From: Sphingobacterium sp. UGAL515B_05
GTDB lineage: Bacteria; Bacteroidota; Bacteroidia; Sphingobacteriales; Sphingobacteriaceae
Direction: 5' to 3'
DNA: 64,000 nucleotides
Assembly: GCF_033097525.1 (NCBI RefSeq)
Contig: NZ_CP109907.1
Location: forward strand, 5,146,001 to 5,210,000
The notes under the pieces are model-generated. The model ran no database searches and was not told where the DNA came from. It was given only the letters and a program-made list of their open reading frames with translations. A program made the translations under genes and the position numbers. Numbering within the stretch: position 1 is the first letter of the stretch; the number at the start of each line of letters is the position of its first letter. Of this stretch, positions 44,858 to 53,049 are shown piece by piece.

Positions 44858-45741
44858 TAAAAGATACTGATTTTCCTAATTACTTTTTAGCTGGAGATAA
44901 TGCCTCAAAATCTGCTCAGAAATATTATGTTCGTTATGTAAGATGGAACCTAATATTAATGTCAATAAGTGCCGCAATTGCAATTTATAATTACAATACT
45001 GAGGAATCCAAAAGAATTGTATATATAATTTCTGGGCTAATATTAATGGGAGCCTTTGTCCTGTCGTTGATAATCAAAACAAAAAAATATGAGGATATTT
45101 GGTATAGAGGACGTGCATTAGCAGAATCATCGAAAACCTTAGCTTGGAGGTTTATGACCAAATCTGAATATTTTGAAGGTAGTTTAACCGATAATATCGT
45201 AGAACAAAGATTTACTCAACGATTAAATGAAATTCAAAATGAATTTAAAGATATACATGCTAATTTAAAAGCTGCGGACTTGAGAAGAGAAGTTATTACC
45301 CAAAAGATGTCAGAGGTTAGAAGCTTGGATATTTTAAAAAGAATGGAGTTTTATCTGAGAAATAGAATAGATAACCAAATCGATTGGTATAGCAATAAGG
45401 CAGACACTAATAAACAAAAGTATGAAGGCTGGTTTTGGGCTGTCATTGTAATGCAATTTTTGGCTATAGTTTCAATTGTCTTTTTAATTTTTTACCCAAG
45501 TTCATCTTTAAATTTCGTTGGCATTTTTACTACGCTTTCGGCAAGTTTTTTTAGTTGGCTTCAATTGAAAAGATATCAGGAGAATAAAGAGGCATATAAT
45601 ACTGCCGTTTCTGAATTAAACTTGATTAAGAACCAAGCAAAGTTTATAACAACTGATGACGAATTTTCAAAATTTGTATTGGATTCAGAAAATGCAATGT
45701 CAAGAGAACATACCATGTGGTTAGCCCAAAAAAGAACGTAA
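44854..45741 (+). CDS. SLATT-domain membrane protein with two SLATT modules
   Basis: A 295-residue protein with two pairs of membrane helices: WNLILMSISAAIAIYNY and IVYIISGLILMGAFVLSLII (about 31-75), then WFWAVIVMQFLAIVSIVFLIF and FVGIFTTLSASFFSW (about 190-234). Each pair is followed by a helical segment (YEDIWYRGRALAESSKTLAWRF, and WLQLKRYQENKEAYNTAVSELN). This is the SLATT_3 plus SLATT_1 fusion (DUF4231 type). SLATT proteins are predicted pore-forming effectors in nucleotide-signal conflict systems. Coupled to the TIR gene upstream and followed 2 bases later by the last TIR gene, which makes it the likely killing or membrane-disrupting part. Confidence 0.82.
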   Translation: MIKDTDFPNYFLAGDNASKSAQKYYVRYVRWNLILMSISAAIAIYNYNTEESKRIVYIISGLILMGAFVLSLIIKTKKYEDIWYRGRALAESSKTLAWRFMTKSEYFEGSLTDNIVEQRFTQRLNEIQNEFKDIHANLKAADLRREVITQKMSEVRSLDILKRMEFYLRNRIDNQIDWYSNKADTNKQKYEGWFWAVIVMQFLAIVSIVFLIFYPSSSLNFVGIFTTLSASFFSWLQLKRYQENKEAYNTAVSELNLIKNQAKFITTDDEFSKFVLDSENAMSREHTMWLAQKRT

Positions 45742-45743
45742 CA

Positions 45744-46352
45744 ATGGGAACAAAAGGATATAATAGAGCTGATGCCGGTGACAATTTAAGTTATGTATTT
45801 GACGCTTTTGTAAATAAAGAGATTTCGGGGAGACCCTGTGTATTTCTTAGTCATAAAAGGGAAGATAAAGCAGCTTGTAGAATAATTGCTGAATATTTTA
45901 AAGAAGCTGAAATTGATTATTATTTAGACGAAGATGACAGAAATTTACAATATGCATCTCAAGCAGGTGATCCATTAAAAATCACTGAATGTATTAAAAA
46001 TGGAATAAAAAAAAGTACGCATATGATGGTTGTAATTTCAGAGAAAACCTATAAATCTCAATGGGTACCTTTTGAGGTGGGTTATGGGCATGCTTCCATT
46101 TTGGATCAAGAGGATTTAAACTCTAAAAGCAATAATTTAAAATTATCAGTATTGACACTCAAAGATATTTCTGATAGTGCTTTGCCTGATTATCTACAAG
46201 TTGGGCACATCATTAGGGGTACTAATAGTTTAAATGAATATATTCAACAAATAACTGAAATATTAGAGAAATCCTTACTTAATGAAGGTCGAATTATTCC
46301 TAGTTACAATCAAAATCACCCATTGGATGGAGTTCTGAATTGGAAAAAATAA
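45744..46352 (+). CDS. Toll/interleukin-1 receptor (TIR) domain protein
   Basis: A 202-residue protein. CVFLSHKREDKAACRIIAEY gives the TIR box 1, DYYLDEDDRN follows, and KSQWVPFEVGYG carries Glu111 as the expected NAD-hydrolase glutamate. I used the ATG at 45744; an upstream in-frame ATG at 45717 lies inside the SLATT gene. Last gene of the operon, before a terminator hairpin. It may cleave NAD or make a signal. Confidence 0.8.
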   Translation: MGTKGYNRADAGDNLSYVFDAFVNKEISGRPCVFLSHKREDKAACRIIAEYFKEAEIDYYLDEDDRNLQYASQAGDPLKITECIKNGIKKSTHMMVVISEKTYKSQWVPFEVGYGHASILDQEDLNSKSNNLKLSVLTLKDISDSALPDYLQVGHIIRGTNSLNEYIQQITEILEKSLLNEGRIIPSYNQNHPLDGVLNWKK

Positions 46353-46378
46353 TGGAAATTTTATTGATGTAAATGAAG

Positions 46379-46406
46379 GAAAAGGGAGTTTTAGCGACTC
46401 CCTTTT
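46379..46406. terminator. Terminator after the TIR operon
   Basis: Stem AAAAGGGAGT/ACTCCCTTTT with a 7-base loop (TTTAGCG). Serves the TIR operon on the plus strand and the convergent phosphoesterase pseudogene. Confidence 0.7.
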
Positions 46407-47137
46407 AAACGTAGTCTGATTGGAAAAATTGGGTTGTTTCAACATTGAAAATTGTTAACCTTCCATTTAGCCCAGCACCTGTGTCTATGTTTTTTATTTC
46501 AAACGCGGACATTGGTAAAGTACTGCCCCAAGAAGTTGTTGCTGAATGTCCAATATAAATCGCACTAAAATTAGTTAGAGCTGAATGCTTGAAATTATCT
46601 TTTTAAATTCTAAAGCCTCTATCCATAAAGTTCGATTAAAATAGTAACTCTCATCCTCCTGACTAAAAAATGGCAAGGTTCGTTCAAAACCGGCATGGAC
46701 AAAACATCTATTTTGTTCATCGATATAATACAATAATTGATTTTTAAAAAAGGCCTTATGACTTTCTGGAATATCAGTTGCATTCAAAGAGGTTTTATAC
46801 CCTTGGCTGTTTTAATAATTTTACCAAGAGGTTGGCAATGGTTTAAATAAGATTCTAGCGTCGCAATGCCTCCATAATTCCATAATTGTGGATGGAAATC
46901 ATTTTCTAAAAATTTCTGGAACCAGGCATCATGATTTCCCTTAATAGCTATGAGATTTTTAATTTTCATCAGTTCCTCAACACATTCATAAACTTGCGGG
47001 TTTCCGTCAACGACATCACCCAATTGAATAAGAGTGTCGTTTTCATAATCGAAATGGGCTCTTTTAAGACATTCAATAAGGGCCTTGTAGGCTCCATGAA
47101 GATCACCCATAACAAATATTTTAGGATCATTATTCAT
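46405..47137 (-). pseudogene. Metallophosphoesterase (serine/threonine phosphatase-like) pseudogene with two frameshifts
   Basis: Three pieces in different frames read one after another as one protein. 47137-46784 carries the phosphoesterase motifs VMGDLHGAYKAL, LIQLGDVVDGNPQV and IAIKGNHDAWF. A shift near 46787 continues with IPESHKAFFKNQLLYYID and CFVHAGFERTLP. A second shift near 46595 continues with IYIGHSATTSWG and NIDTGAGLNGRLTIFNVET to a stop at 46405. The pieces keep correct order and motifs, so this was recently an intact gene of about 240 residues, or the sequence has errors. The catalytic metal-binding residues all survive. Confidence 0.82.
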
Positions 47138-47167
47138 TTTTCAATTAATTTTTATTGCTACATTTAT

Positions 47168-47195
47168 ATACAGCCCAGCAAAAACTGGGCTGTAT
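47168..47195 (-). terminator. Terminator of the integrase gene
   Basis: Perfect 11-bp stem ATACAGCCCAG/CTGGGCTGTAT (47168-47178 and 47185-47195), extended by CTACAT/ATGTAG beyond it. It sits just after the integrase stop on the minus strand. Confidence 0.75.
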
Positions 47196-47210
47196 ACATG
47201 TAGGAAAACT

Positions 47211-48458
47211 TTAAATATTTGACACTAATTGGGGCGATCCAGTTTTTGAGTATTTCTTTTTTAGGATATGCATATCATTACTGATCTTGGTATCTACAAT
47301 TTTTGCATAATGCTGTGTTTGCTTTATAGATTTGTGTCCTAGCATACGCGAAACAGTTTCCAAAGGAATTCCATTTGTAAGAGTGACAGTAGTTGCAAAA
47401 GTATGGCGGGCCATATGAAAAGTTAATTCCTTATTGATTCTGCAGATGTCTGCGATCTCTTTAAGATAGGCGTTCATTTTTTGATTTGAAATACAAGGAA
47501 AAACTTTCGGATTAACCTCTGAAATTGTTGAATTCTTATATTTATTCAATAATGTCATAGCTGGAGGTAAGATCGGAACTCTTGCTAAACTATCTGTTTT
47601 CTTTCTCTTGTATGAAATCCATTTTAGCTTATCCACACCTATATAAATCTGGTCTTTCCTTAATCTGTAAACATCAATATAAGCCATACCGGTAAAACAC
47701 GAAAAGGCAAATATATCTCTAACTAATCCTAGTCTATCTGTCTCAAATTTTTGGTTTAATAATCTTTCTAATTCGCTAGGTGACAAAAACTCTTTTTCAA
47801 CTTCTTTATGTTTTAACTTAAAACCATAAAATGGATCTTTCTTTAACCATCCAAGTTTTACACAATGAAGGACTACAGTTTTAAAATTGGCAATATATTT
47901 TGAAGTAGTATTCTGGTTGCAGTCTCGGTGAGTTTTGAGCCAAAAATCAAAATCTTTTACAAAATCATAATCCAACTTTCTTAATTCCAGGTCGTCTTTT
48001 TTATATTTCCAATTTATAAACTCCTTGGTATGGCTTAATGCGGTTTCATATCTCTTAATCGTTCCTTCAGCATAATCCTTGTCTTCAAGTAGACTCATTT
48101 TCTGGTTATATTCGAGAAAAACTTCCAAGACCATTTTACGGTCGTTTGTTGAGCCAAACAATTCCTGAAATATATTTTCAGTAGTAACATCCTCCCCAGA
48201 CGCTATTAGTTCTTTTTTTACAGCGTATACTTTTACAACCAGGGCATCAATAAATAGATTGAGTGCCTTGGCATCTTCTTTATTTCCAGACGCTCTATTT
48301 GCTCCCTGATCCCACCTATCCTTAAACCAGGTCCTTTTTGTTGAAAATTCCTTCGAAATACCGTTTACAGTAATTCTACCATACAATTTTCGTTTTAATC
48401 CATCACTGCTGTCAGTTTTCTTTAAGAAGAACAGCAATCCAAAGCTTTTTTCTAACAT
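47211..48458 (-). CDS. Tyrosine-family site-specific integrase
   Basis: A 415-residue recombinase with an arm-binding region and SAM-like domain in the first 200 residues, and the catalytic domain after it. It shows FHMARHTFATTVTL (His, Arg), LGHKSIKQTQHYAKI (His and nucleophile Tyr). The segment that normally holds the first catalytic Arg reads CFTGMAYIDVYRL, as in IntDOT-type enzymes of Bacteroidota elements, which also lack it. It faces inward from the tRNA-Ser side and very likely integrates the element there. Confidence 0.93.
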   Translation of the reverse strand: MLEKSFGLLFFLKKTDSSDGLKRKLYGRITVNGISKEFSTKRTWFKDRWDQGANRASGNKEDAKALNLFIDALVVKVYAVKKELIASGEDVTTENIFQELFGSTNDRKMVLEVFLEYNQKMSLLEDKDYAEGTIKRYETALSHTKEFINWKYKKDDLELRKLDYDFVKDFDFWLKTHRDCNQNTTSKYIANFKTVVLHCVKLGWLKKDPFYGFKLKHKEVEKEFLSPSELERLLNQKFETDRLGLVRDIFAFSCFTGMAYIDVYRLRKDQIYIGVDKLKWISYKRKKTDSLARVPILPPAMTLLNKYKNSTISEVNPKVFPCISNQKMNAYLKEIADICRINKELTFHMARHTFATTVTLTNGIPLETVSRMLGHKSIKQTQHYAKIVDTKISNDMHILKKKYSKTGSPQLVSNI

Positions 48459-48651
48459 ACTAAAAATTTTAAATGGTTATACAAAGTTCGGACTGAGGCT
48501 TCTTCAAGACAAGATGTAAATCTAATTAACTAGTTGATAAACAATGTTGTATCAACCTAATCGTGGCAGTTTTATTTGAATTTGGGGACTGCCACGATTT
48601 ACGCTTTTTATTTTTGAGTATTTCTGCATTTTTTGAGATATAGAAATAAAA

Positions 48652-48685
48652 AAATGCCCTGCAAATACTGTATTTACGGGCATTT
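48652..48685. terminator. Hairpin upstream of the integrase
   Basis: Stem AAATGCCC/GGGCATTT (48652-48659 and 48678-48685) with an inner AAATAC/GTATTT stem. T-rich on both sides, so it could act in either direction. Confidence 0.6.
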
Positions 48686-48715
48686 TATGTTTTTATCCTT
48701 ATCGACTTAAAATAA

Positions 48716-48749
48716 AAAAAGCGATATTTTGTATAAAATATCGCTTTTT
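48716..48749. terminator. Hairpin next to the tRNA relic
   Basis: Ten-base arms GCGATATTTT/AAAATATCGC (48721-48730 and 48735-48744) with A-run before and T-run after. Confidence 0.6.
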
Positions 48750-48800
48750 GCAGAGAGGAAGAGATTCGAACCTTGTGGGTTAAAACCGCTTCCAGAGCGA
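48750..48800 (-). other. tRNA-Ser-like relic, candidate attachment site
   Basis: On the minus strand the DNA ends like a tRNA: GGTTCGAATCTC followed by TTCCTCTCTGCA. Upstream of it a GGA-containing loop-like segment is present, but the arms no longer pair correctly. It lies 63 bases from an intact tRNA-Ser and directly beyond the integrase side. It may be the tRNA-derived end left by integration, or a decayed tRNA. I could not find its partner at the other end of the element. Confidence 0.4.
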
Positions 48801-48821
48801 ATTTTATAGTAGTAAAAACAA

Positions 48822-48854
48822 AAATGCCACGAATAGCGATTATTCGTGGCATTT
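48822..48854 (-). terminator. Terminator of tRNA-Ser
   Basis: Perfect 14-bp stem AAATGCCACGAATA/TATTCGTGGCATTT with loop GCGAT, 9 bases beyond the tRNA 3' end on the minus strand. Confidence 0.75.
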
Positions 48855-48862
48855 GTATCATT

Positions 48863-48953
48863 TGGCGGAAAGGGAGGGATTCGAACCCTCGATACAGTCA
48901 TCCCGTATACAGTCTTTCCAGGACTGCTCATTCGACCACTCTGACACCTTTCC
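48863..48953 (-). tRNA. tRNA-Ser (anticodon GGA)
   Basis: Minus strand, 91 bases from GGAAAGGTG to a genomic CCA end. Acceptor GGAAAGG/CCTTTCC, anticodon loop CTGGAAA (GGA), a long variable arm typical of tRNA-Ser, and the T-arm GGGTTCGAATCCC. All stems are intact, so integration at this locus has left it functional. Confidence 0.95.
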
Positions 48954-49097
48954 TTGTTTCAGTGCACAAATGTAGCAATTTTTTAATTTATTGCAACCTT
49001 ATTCGTATTATTTACCATCGGATTTGATATATTCTATTGAGACTAAGCGTATTGTTTTTATTTTTTAATGAATAAAACTTATTCCTTATTTTTCGGA

Positions 49098-49568
49098 ATG
49101 ACAAATAATTATTTCGACATAAAAGGGGAGATCCTCGACATGGCACTAAAACGTACTCAGGAACGTATCACAATGATAGAATCGGCTTTAGAAACAGCAA
49201 GAGATTCAAGTAATGACGATACCAAAAGTAGTGCTGGAGACAAGTATGAAACTTCACGTGAAATGATTCAACAGGACATCAATCGCTACCAGAAACAACT
49301 CCTGGAAGCCAATAAAGATCTACAGCAGCTAATCAGTATAGAATCATTACCAAATGATGTAATGGATGTAGCCAGATTAGGAACGCTTGTTCAAACCAAT
49401 ATTGGTCTATATTTGATCGCCACAAGTATTGGAGCTGTAAAAATAGGAACCAATAATATCTTCGTCATTTCGCCTGCATCTCCAATTGGACAACTACTTA
49501 TCGGAAAAAAAATAAGTGATAGTTTTATTTTTAACAACGTTAATCAGAAAGTTATTGCAATATACTAG
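49098..49568 (+). CDS. GreA/GreB-like C-terminal fold protein
   Basis: A 156-residue protein. The coiled-coil-like helices at the start (MALKRTQERITMIESALETA, EMIQQDINRYQKQLLEAN) and the C-terminal beta domain (ISPASPIGQLLIGKKISD) match Gre-factor-like proteins of Bacteroidota that are sometimes called 3-oxoacyl-ACP synthase in error. A role at RNA polymerase is possible. I used the ATG at 49098; an upstream ATG at 49068 adds 10 residues. First core gene after the tRNA. Confidence 0.7.
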   Translation: MTNNYFDIKGEILDMALKRTQERITMIESALETARDSSNDDTKSSAGDKYETSREMIQQDINRYQKQLLEANKDLQQLISIESLPNDVMDVARLGTLVQTNIGLYLIATSIGAVKIGTNNIFVISPASPIGQLLIGKKISDSFIFNNVNQKVIAIY

Positions 49569-49642
49569 GTGATGAAAATACCGAAAAATTAAACAATATG
49601 TCGATGCGTCTGTTCTTATTTAGTACAGAAACGAAGAATGAC

Positions 49643-50155
49643 ATGAAATTGAATAATTTACTTTTAATCTTCTTACTTGGCGCTTTACTGTTTATTCACT
49701 CTTGTAGATCGCCCGAATCGGACGAAAAACTAAGATCAAAAATCGAGGCAGCGTTGCAAACTACTGCAGGCATCGAAGTAGATGTCGAGGAAGGGAATGT
49801 AACGTTGGATGGACAGATAGGTTCGGATTCGCTCAAGCAGGATATAGAAAACAGAACAAAATTAGCAGGGGGAGAGGATATCAAATCCATTCACAACAAT
49901 ATCATTGTAAATCTTCCCGAACCAGAAGATGCCCGTGAAAAATATCATGAAATTATGGGCGGCGCAATAGATTCTACCTTAACAAGAGATGTCAATCTTG
50001 TTCTGGAAGATTTCCCAACCATTACGGCGCAGGTGAAGGAAGGAATTATAATTGCGACAGGTAATCTTGAAAAATCAAAAATCGATACACTAAAGAAAAG
50101 ATTAGAGCATATCAAGCCCAAAGGTATTGATATGAAAGGTGTCACTAGTCGCTAA
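49643..50155 (+). CDS. BON-domain lipoprotein
   Basis: A lipoprotein signal (MKLNNLLLIFLLGALLFIHSC) precedes two BON-like domains: one at about 28-85 (VDVEEGNVTLDGQIGSD) and a second, partly degenerate, at about 105-165. BON domains bind lipid or peptidoglycan at membranes. An upstream in-frame ATG (49598) would put a basic stretch before the signal, so I prefer 49643. Stands alone between the Gre-like gene and a terminator. Confidence 0.75.
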   Translation: MKLNNLLLIFLLGALLFIHSCRSPESDEKLRSKIEAALQTTAGIEVDVEEGNVTLDGQIGSDSLKQDIENRTKLAGGEDIKSIHNNIIVNLPEPEDAREKYHEIMGGAIDSTLTRDVNLVLEDFPTITAQVKEGIIIATGNLEKSKIDTLKKRLEHIKPKGIDMKGVTSR

Positions 50156-50165
50156 ACAAAGAAAA

Positions 50166-50207
50166 GAAGCTATCCATCGATTGACGGGTAGCTTCCTTCA
50201 TTTTTTC
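50166..50207 (+). terminator. Terminator after the BON lipoprotein gene
   Basis: Stem GAAGCTATCC/GGGTAGCTTC (one T-G wobble) with a 10-base loop, then a T-run (CATTTTTTC). Confidence 0.75.
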
Positions 50208-50229
50208 ATATGTTTATTTAATACCTAAG

Positions 50230-50955
50230 TTAAGCATTTTCTATTAGATCTCGTATAGCAACAGAAGCTATTGCCCCACCAAAGGCTGCTGGTAGATAGG
50301 ACATGGTACCATAAGCAGACTTTTTAAAGTTACTCCCATCAGTATATAATAATGAATCCTTGTTTGGAAGTTCAGTTGAAAATGCCACTTTTACCCCATC
50401 ACGTATACCATGTTTACGCAATTTCTTACGGATATGCTGGGCCAACTTACAATTATAAGATTTACCGATATCAGCAATTTTTATTTTCGTAGGATCCACT
50501 TTGCCACCGGCACCCATTGAACTGACAAATGGTATATTAGCTTCTAATGCCCTCCGAATGAAAAATAGTTTCGGTGTAATACTATCAATAGCTTCGACAC
50601 AATAATCTGGCGCTAAATCTAGCAAAGCTGGTATTTTTTCCGGAATAATAAAATCCTGTATCACAGTTAAATCTAATTCCGGATTGATCGCCATTAATCT
50701 TTCTCGCATAATCTCAGCCTTTGCTTCACCATGATTGGTTGCCAAGGCAGGTAGTTGCCTATTACGATTGGATGGATCTACGGTGTCTCCATCGATAATG
50801 GTCATTTTTCCAACACCTGCCCGACATATAAATTCCGCCGCAAATGATCCAACACCGCCTAATCCCAAAACCATCACATGCGAATTTGCTAATTTTTCAA
50901 CCGCCGCTCTACCGATCAATGCTTCGGTACGTGACAGCCAACTTAAATCTTTCAT
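50230..50955 (-). CDS. tcdA: tRNA threonylcarbamoyladenosine dehydratase
   Basis: A 241-residue ThiF/E1-like enzyme with GLGGVGSFAAEFICRAG (nucleotide binding, about 31-47), IDGDTVDPSNRNRQ, CVEAIDSITPKLF, and the C-terminal catalytic-region motif SMGAGGKVDPTKI. TcdA cyclises t6A in tRNAs that read ANN codons. The TatD-family gene lies upstream on the same strand, 77 bases away. Confidence 0.93.
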   Translation of the reverse strand: MKDLSWLSRTEALIGRAAVEKLANSHVMVLGLGGVGSFAAEFICRAGVGKMTIIDGDTVDPSNRNRQLPALATNHGEAKAEIMRERLMAINPELDLTVIQDFIIPEKIPALLDLAPDYCVEAIDSITPKLFFIRRALEANIPFVSSMGAGGKVDPTKIKIADIGKSYNCKLAQHIRKKLRKHGIRDGVKVAFSTELPNKDSLLYTDGSNFKKSAYGTMSYLPAAFGGAIASVAIRDLIENA

Positions 50956-51032
50956 TTATTCAATTTTGTTTTTATATTATCCTGAAACCTTCATATCTGC
51001 CATTCAACGTAAATAACCAAATTATGGCAGGC

Positions 51033-51698
51033 TCATTTACGAAATACATTCTTATAATTTTGGTATAAAGTCTGTTTCAACTCTTCCAGTTCGATCGATC
51101 TGAGCTGGGCCACGTAGCGATATAGCGTAGCGATGTCTGCAGTCGCATCTGTATCTGTCTCTAGAAATAAATACTCGAGTGATATATGTTGTAAAAGTTC
51201 GTCTTGACTTCCGTTTAAACAATGTTTTCCTATGGAAAGATAATAACCTCGATCTATTAACTGTTGAGCCAAGGTCCAGTTCTTACGATATCCATGAAAA
51301 ACAACTGCTCCGCTAAAATTTGCTTTTTTCAAACAACCGACAATCTCCTGAAAAGCACGCACACAATGAATAATTAGAGGTTTCTGGTATCTTTGAGCCA
51401 GGCGAATCTGTTGATCAAATACAGGCTCTTGATCGGCAATGGGAGTGGCTATATTTTTGTCCATACCACATTCACCTATAGCTAAAACCTGACTCAGCGC
51501 TAATGCATCCACCATGAGTCCCAAATCATGTTCAGTATTCTCATTGATATACCACGGATGCAAACCTACTGAACAATCCGCTTCTGTGATTGTCTCCGAA
51601 TGATTCAACACAACATTCTTAATAGAAAGGATTGCGTGCGCATCGACCGGATAATTCCGGTGCGTATGTAGATCGATATAGGGAATCTGTGCTTTCAA
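51033..51698 (-). CDS. TatD-family metal-dependent hydrolase
   Basis: A 221-residue TIM-barrel hydrolase. DLHTHRN supplies the first two His, VGLHPWYI, AIGECGMD the Glu, IIHCVRAF and VFHGYRKNW further His, and ETDTDA the Asp. It is shorter than E. coli TatD (about 260), a length common in Bacteroidota. A nuclease or repair role is known for related proteins. In tandem with tcdA. Confidence 0.88.
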   Translation of the reverse strand: MKAQIPYIDLHTHRNYPVDAHAILSIKNVVLNHSETITEADCSVGLHPWYINENTEHDLGLMVDALALSQVLAIGECGMDKNIATPIADQEPVFDQQIRLAQRYQKPLIIHCVRAFQEIVGCLKKANFSGAVVFHGYRKNWTLAQQLIDRGYYLSIGKHCLNGSQDELLQHISLEYLFLETDTDATADIATLYRYVAQLRSIELEELKQTLYQNYKNVFRK

Positions 51699-51759
51699 CG
51701 AGACAAAGGTCGAAAAAATACTTGAAGCAAAAAATATTCTCTACAAAATTAGTATAGTT

Positions 51760-53046
51760 TTATTGTGCTAGAGTGGCATTTAAGGCTTCAAGGATCGCGG
51801 ATGCCTTCAAAAGGCATTCTTGATACTCCTGATCGGCGGACGCCTGATTGGTAACTGCTCCACCTGTATGAAAGGAAAGGTATCTTTTTTGCTTATTGTA
51901 AAGCAATGAACGGATAACGACGTTAAAATCGAATTCATCGTGTATGGTGTCAAAGTAACCGATAGATCCTGCATAGATACCTCTCTTTCGAGCTTCAAGC
52001 TGATCGCAAATTTGCATCGCTGCAATTTTGGGAGCACCTGTCATCGAACCTGCAGGAAAGGTATTTCTAAATACATCCACATTGGCGACTTTTGGGTCTT
52101 GCATGCAGGTAATAGTTGAAATCATTTGATGAACCTGTTCAAAGGACTGGATCTCAAAAAGACGAGTAGCCTCAACTGTTCCGGGAAGAGCACTCCGTGT
52201 GAGATCATTGCGAACCAAATCAACGATCATCACATTTTCGGCGATCTCTTTTTTTGACCTCAACATATCAGCTATAATCTGTTGATCCTCCGTTGGATTT
52301 GTCCCCCTTTTGGCCGTTCCCTTAATCGGCTGAGAAATCAACTTTCCATGTCTTTTCGCTAAAAATCGCTCTGGAGAAGCACTCATGATAAAATGATGTT
52401 CTACCTTGAAAAATGAACTAAAAGGAGTGGGGGATATGGCATTTAATCGATGATAAACTTCGACAGGGGAGATATCAGCGTTTTCAGCAAAAAATTCCTG
52501 ACAAAGGTTCACTTCATAGATGTCTCCACGGTGAATATGTGCCTGTACATTTTCAAAAGCTTTGGCATATTCACTCTTTGTCCAACGCGACTTTACCTGT
52601 ACAGAAATTGGGGTTATCACAGGAATCTGAGTATCCGAAATGGCCTGATAGATTTTAACAGGATCCTCGGCTTCTATAAGCACTTGATCCGCCGTCCATC
52701 GGAGCGTAATTGCGGGGACAAAGAAGTAGGCTTCTGGAAATTCGAGCTGGTCCGTACCTGTTGTCTGTAATTCTTCTATTTCATTTTTGAGGTCATAGGA
52801 TAGAAATCCAGGAATAAACTGAGATTGATGTAATTTCAAAAAAGCATCAAGCTGGTCAAATACATTTTCATTTGCACGGAAAGAAAATAATGCCTTGACA
52901 GCCAATATCTGTTCAAATTTGCCCCATTGATCGGACATCCCATTACTATTAAAGAAAGAAATTTCATCAAATTGCCCCGACCAGTGCAGGGCTTTTTGAT
53001 GAAATTTATCTTTAGAATCGAGAAGATCAAAACTTTCGATCCGCAT
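51760..53046 (-). CDS. pabB: Aminodeoxychorismate synthase component I (or related chorismate enzyme)
   Basis: A 428-residue chorismate-binding enzyme. The C-terminal core has HRGDIYEVNLCQEF, ERFLAKRHGKLISQPIKGTAKRG, VDLVRNDL and FPAGSMTGAPKIAAM, the full family signature. The N-terminal part is short and divergent. Anthranilate synthase I is a close relative, but lone genes of this length are usually PabB. It makes 4-amino-4-deoxychorismate for folate. Ends 3 bases upstream of purA's reading end in a tight block. Confidence 0.85.
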   Translation of the reverse strand: MRIESFDLLDSKDKFHQKALHWSGQFDEISFFNSNGMSDQWGKFEQILAVKALFSFRANENVFDQLDAFLKLHQSQFIPGFLSYDLKNEIEELQTTGTDQLEFPEAYFFVPAITLRWTADQVLIEAEDPVKIYQAISDTQIPVITPISVQVKSRWTKSEYAKAFENVQAHIHRGDIYEVNLCQEFFAENADISPVEVYHRLNAISPTPFSSFFKVEHHFIMSASPERFLAKRHGKLISQPIKGTAKRGTNPTEDQQIIADMLRSKKEIAENVMIVDLVRNDLTRSALPGTVEATRLFEIQSFEQVHQMISTITCMQDPKVANVDVFRNTFPAGSMTGAPKIAAMQICDQLEARKRGIYAGSIGYFDTIHDEFDFNVVIRSLLYNKQKRYLSFHTGGAVTNQASADQEYQECLLKASAILEALNATLAQ

Positions 53047-53049
53047 AGT

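Noticed and set aside
42628..46352. Standard Thoeris system with ThsA
   Set aside because: No SIR2 or macro-domain ThsA is adjacent; SLATT is the only membrane effector candidate.
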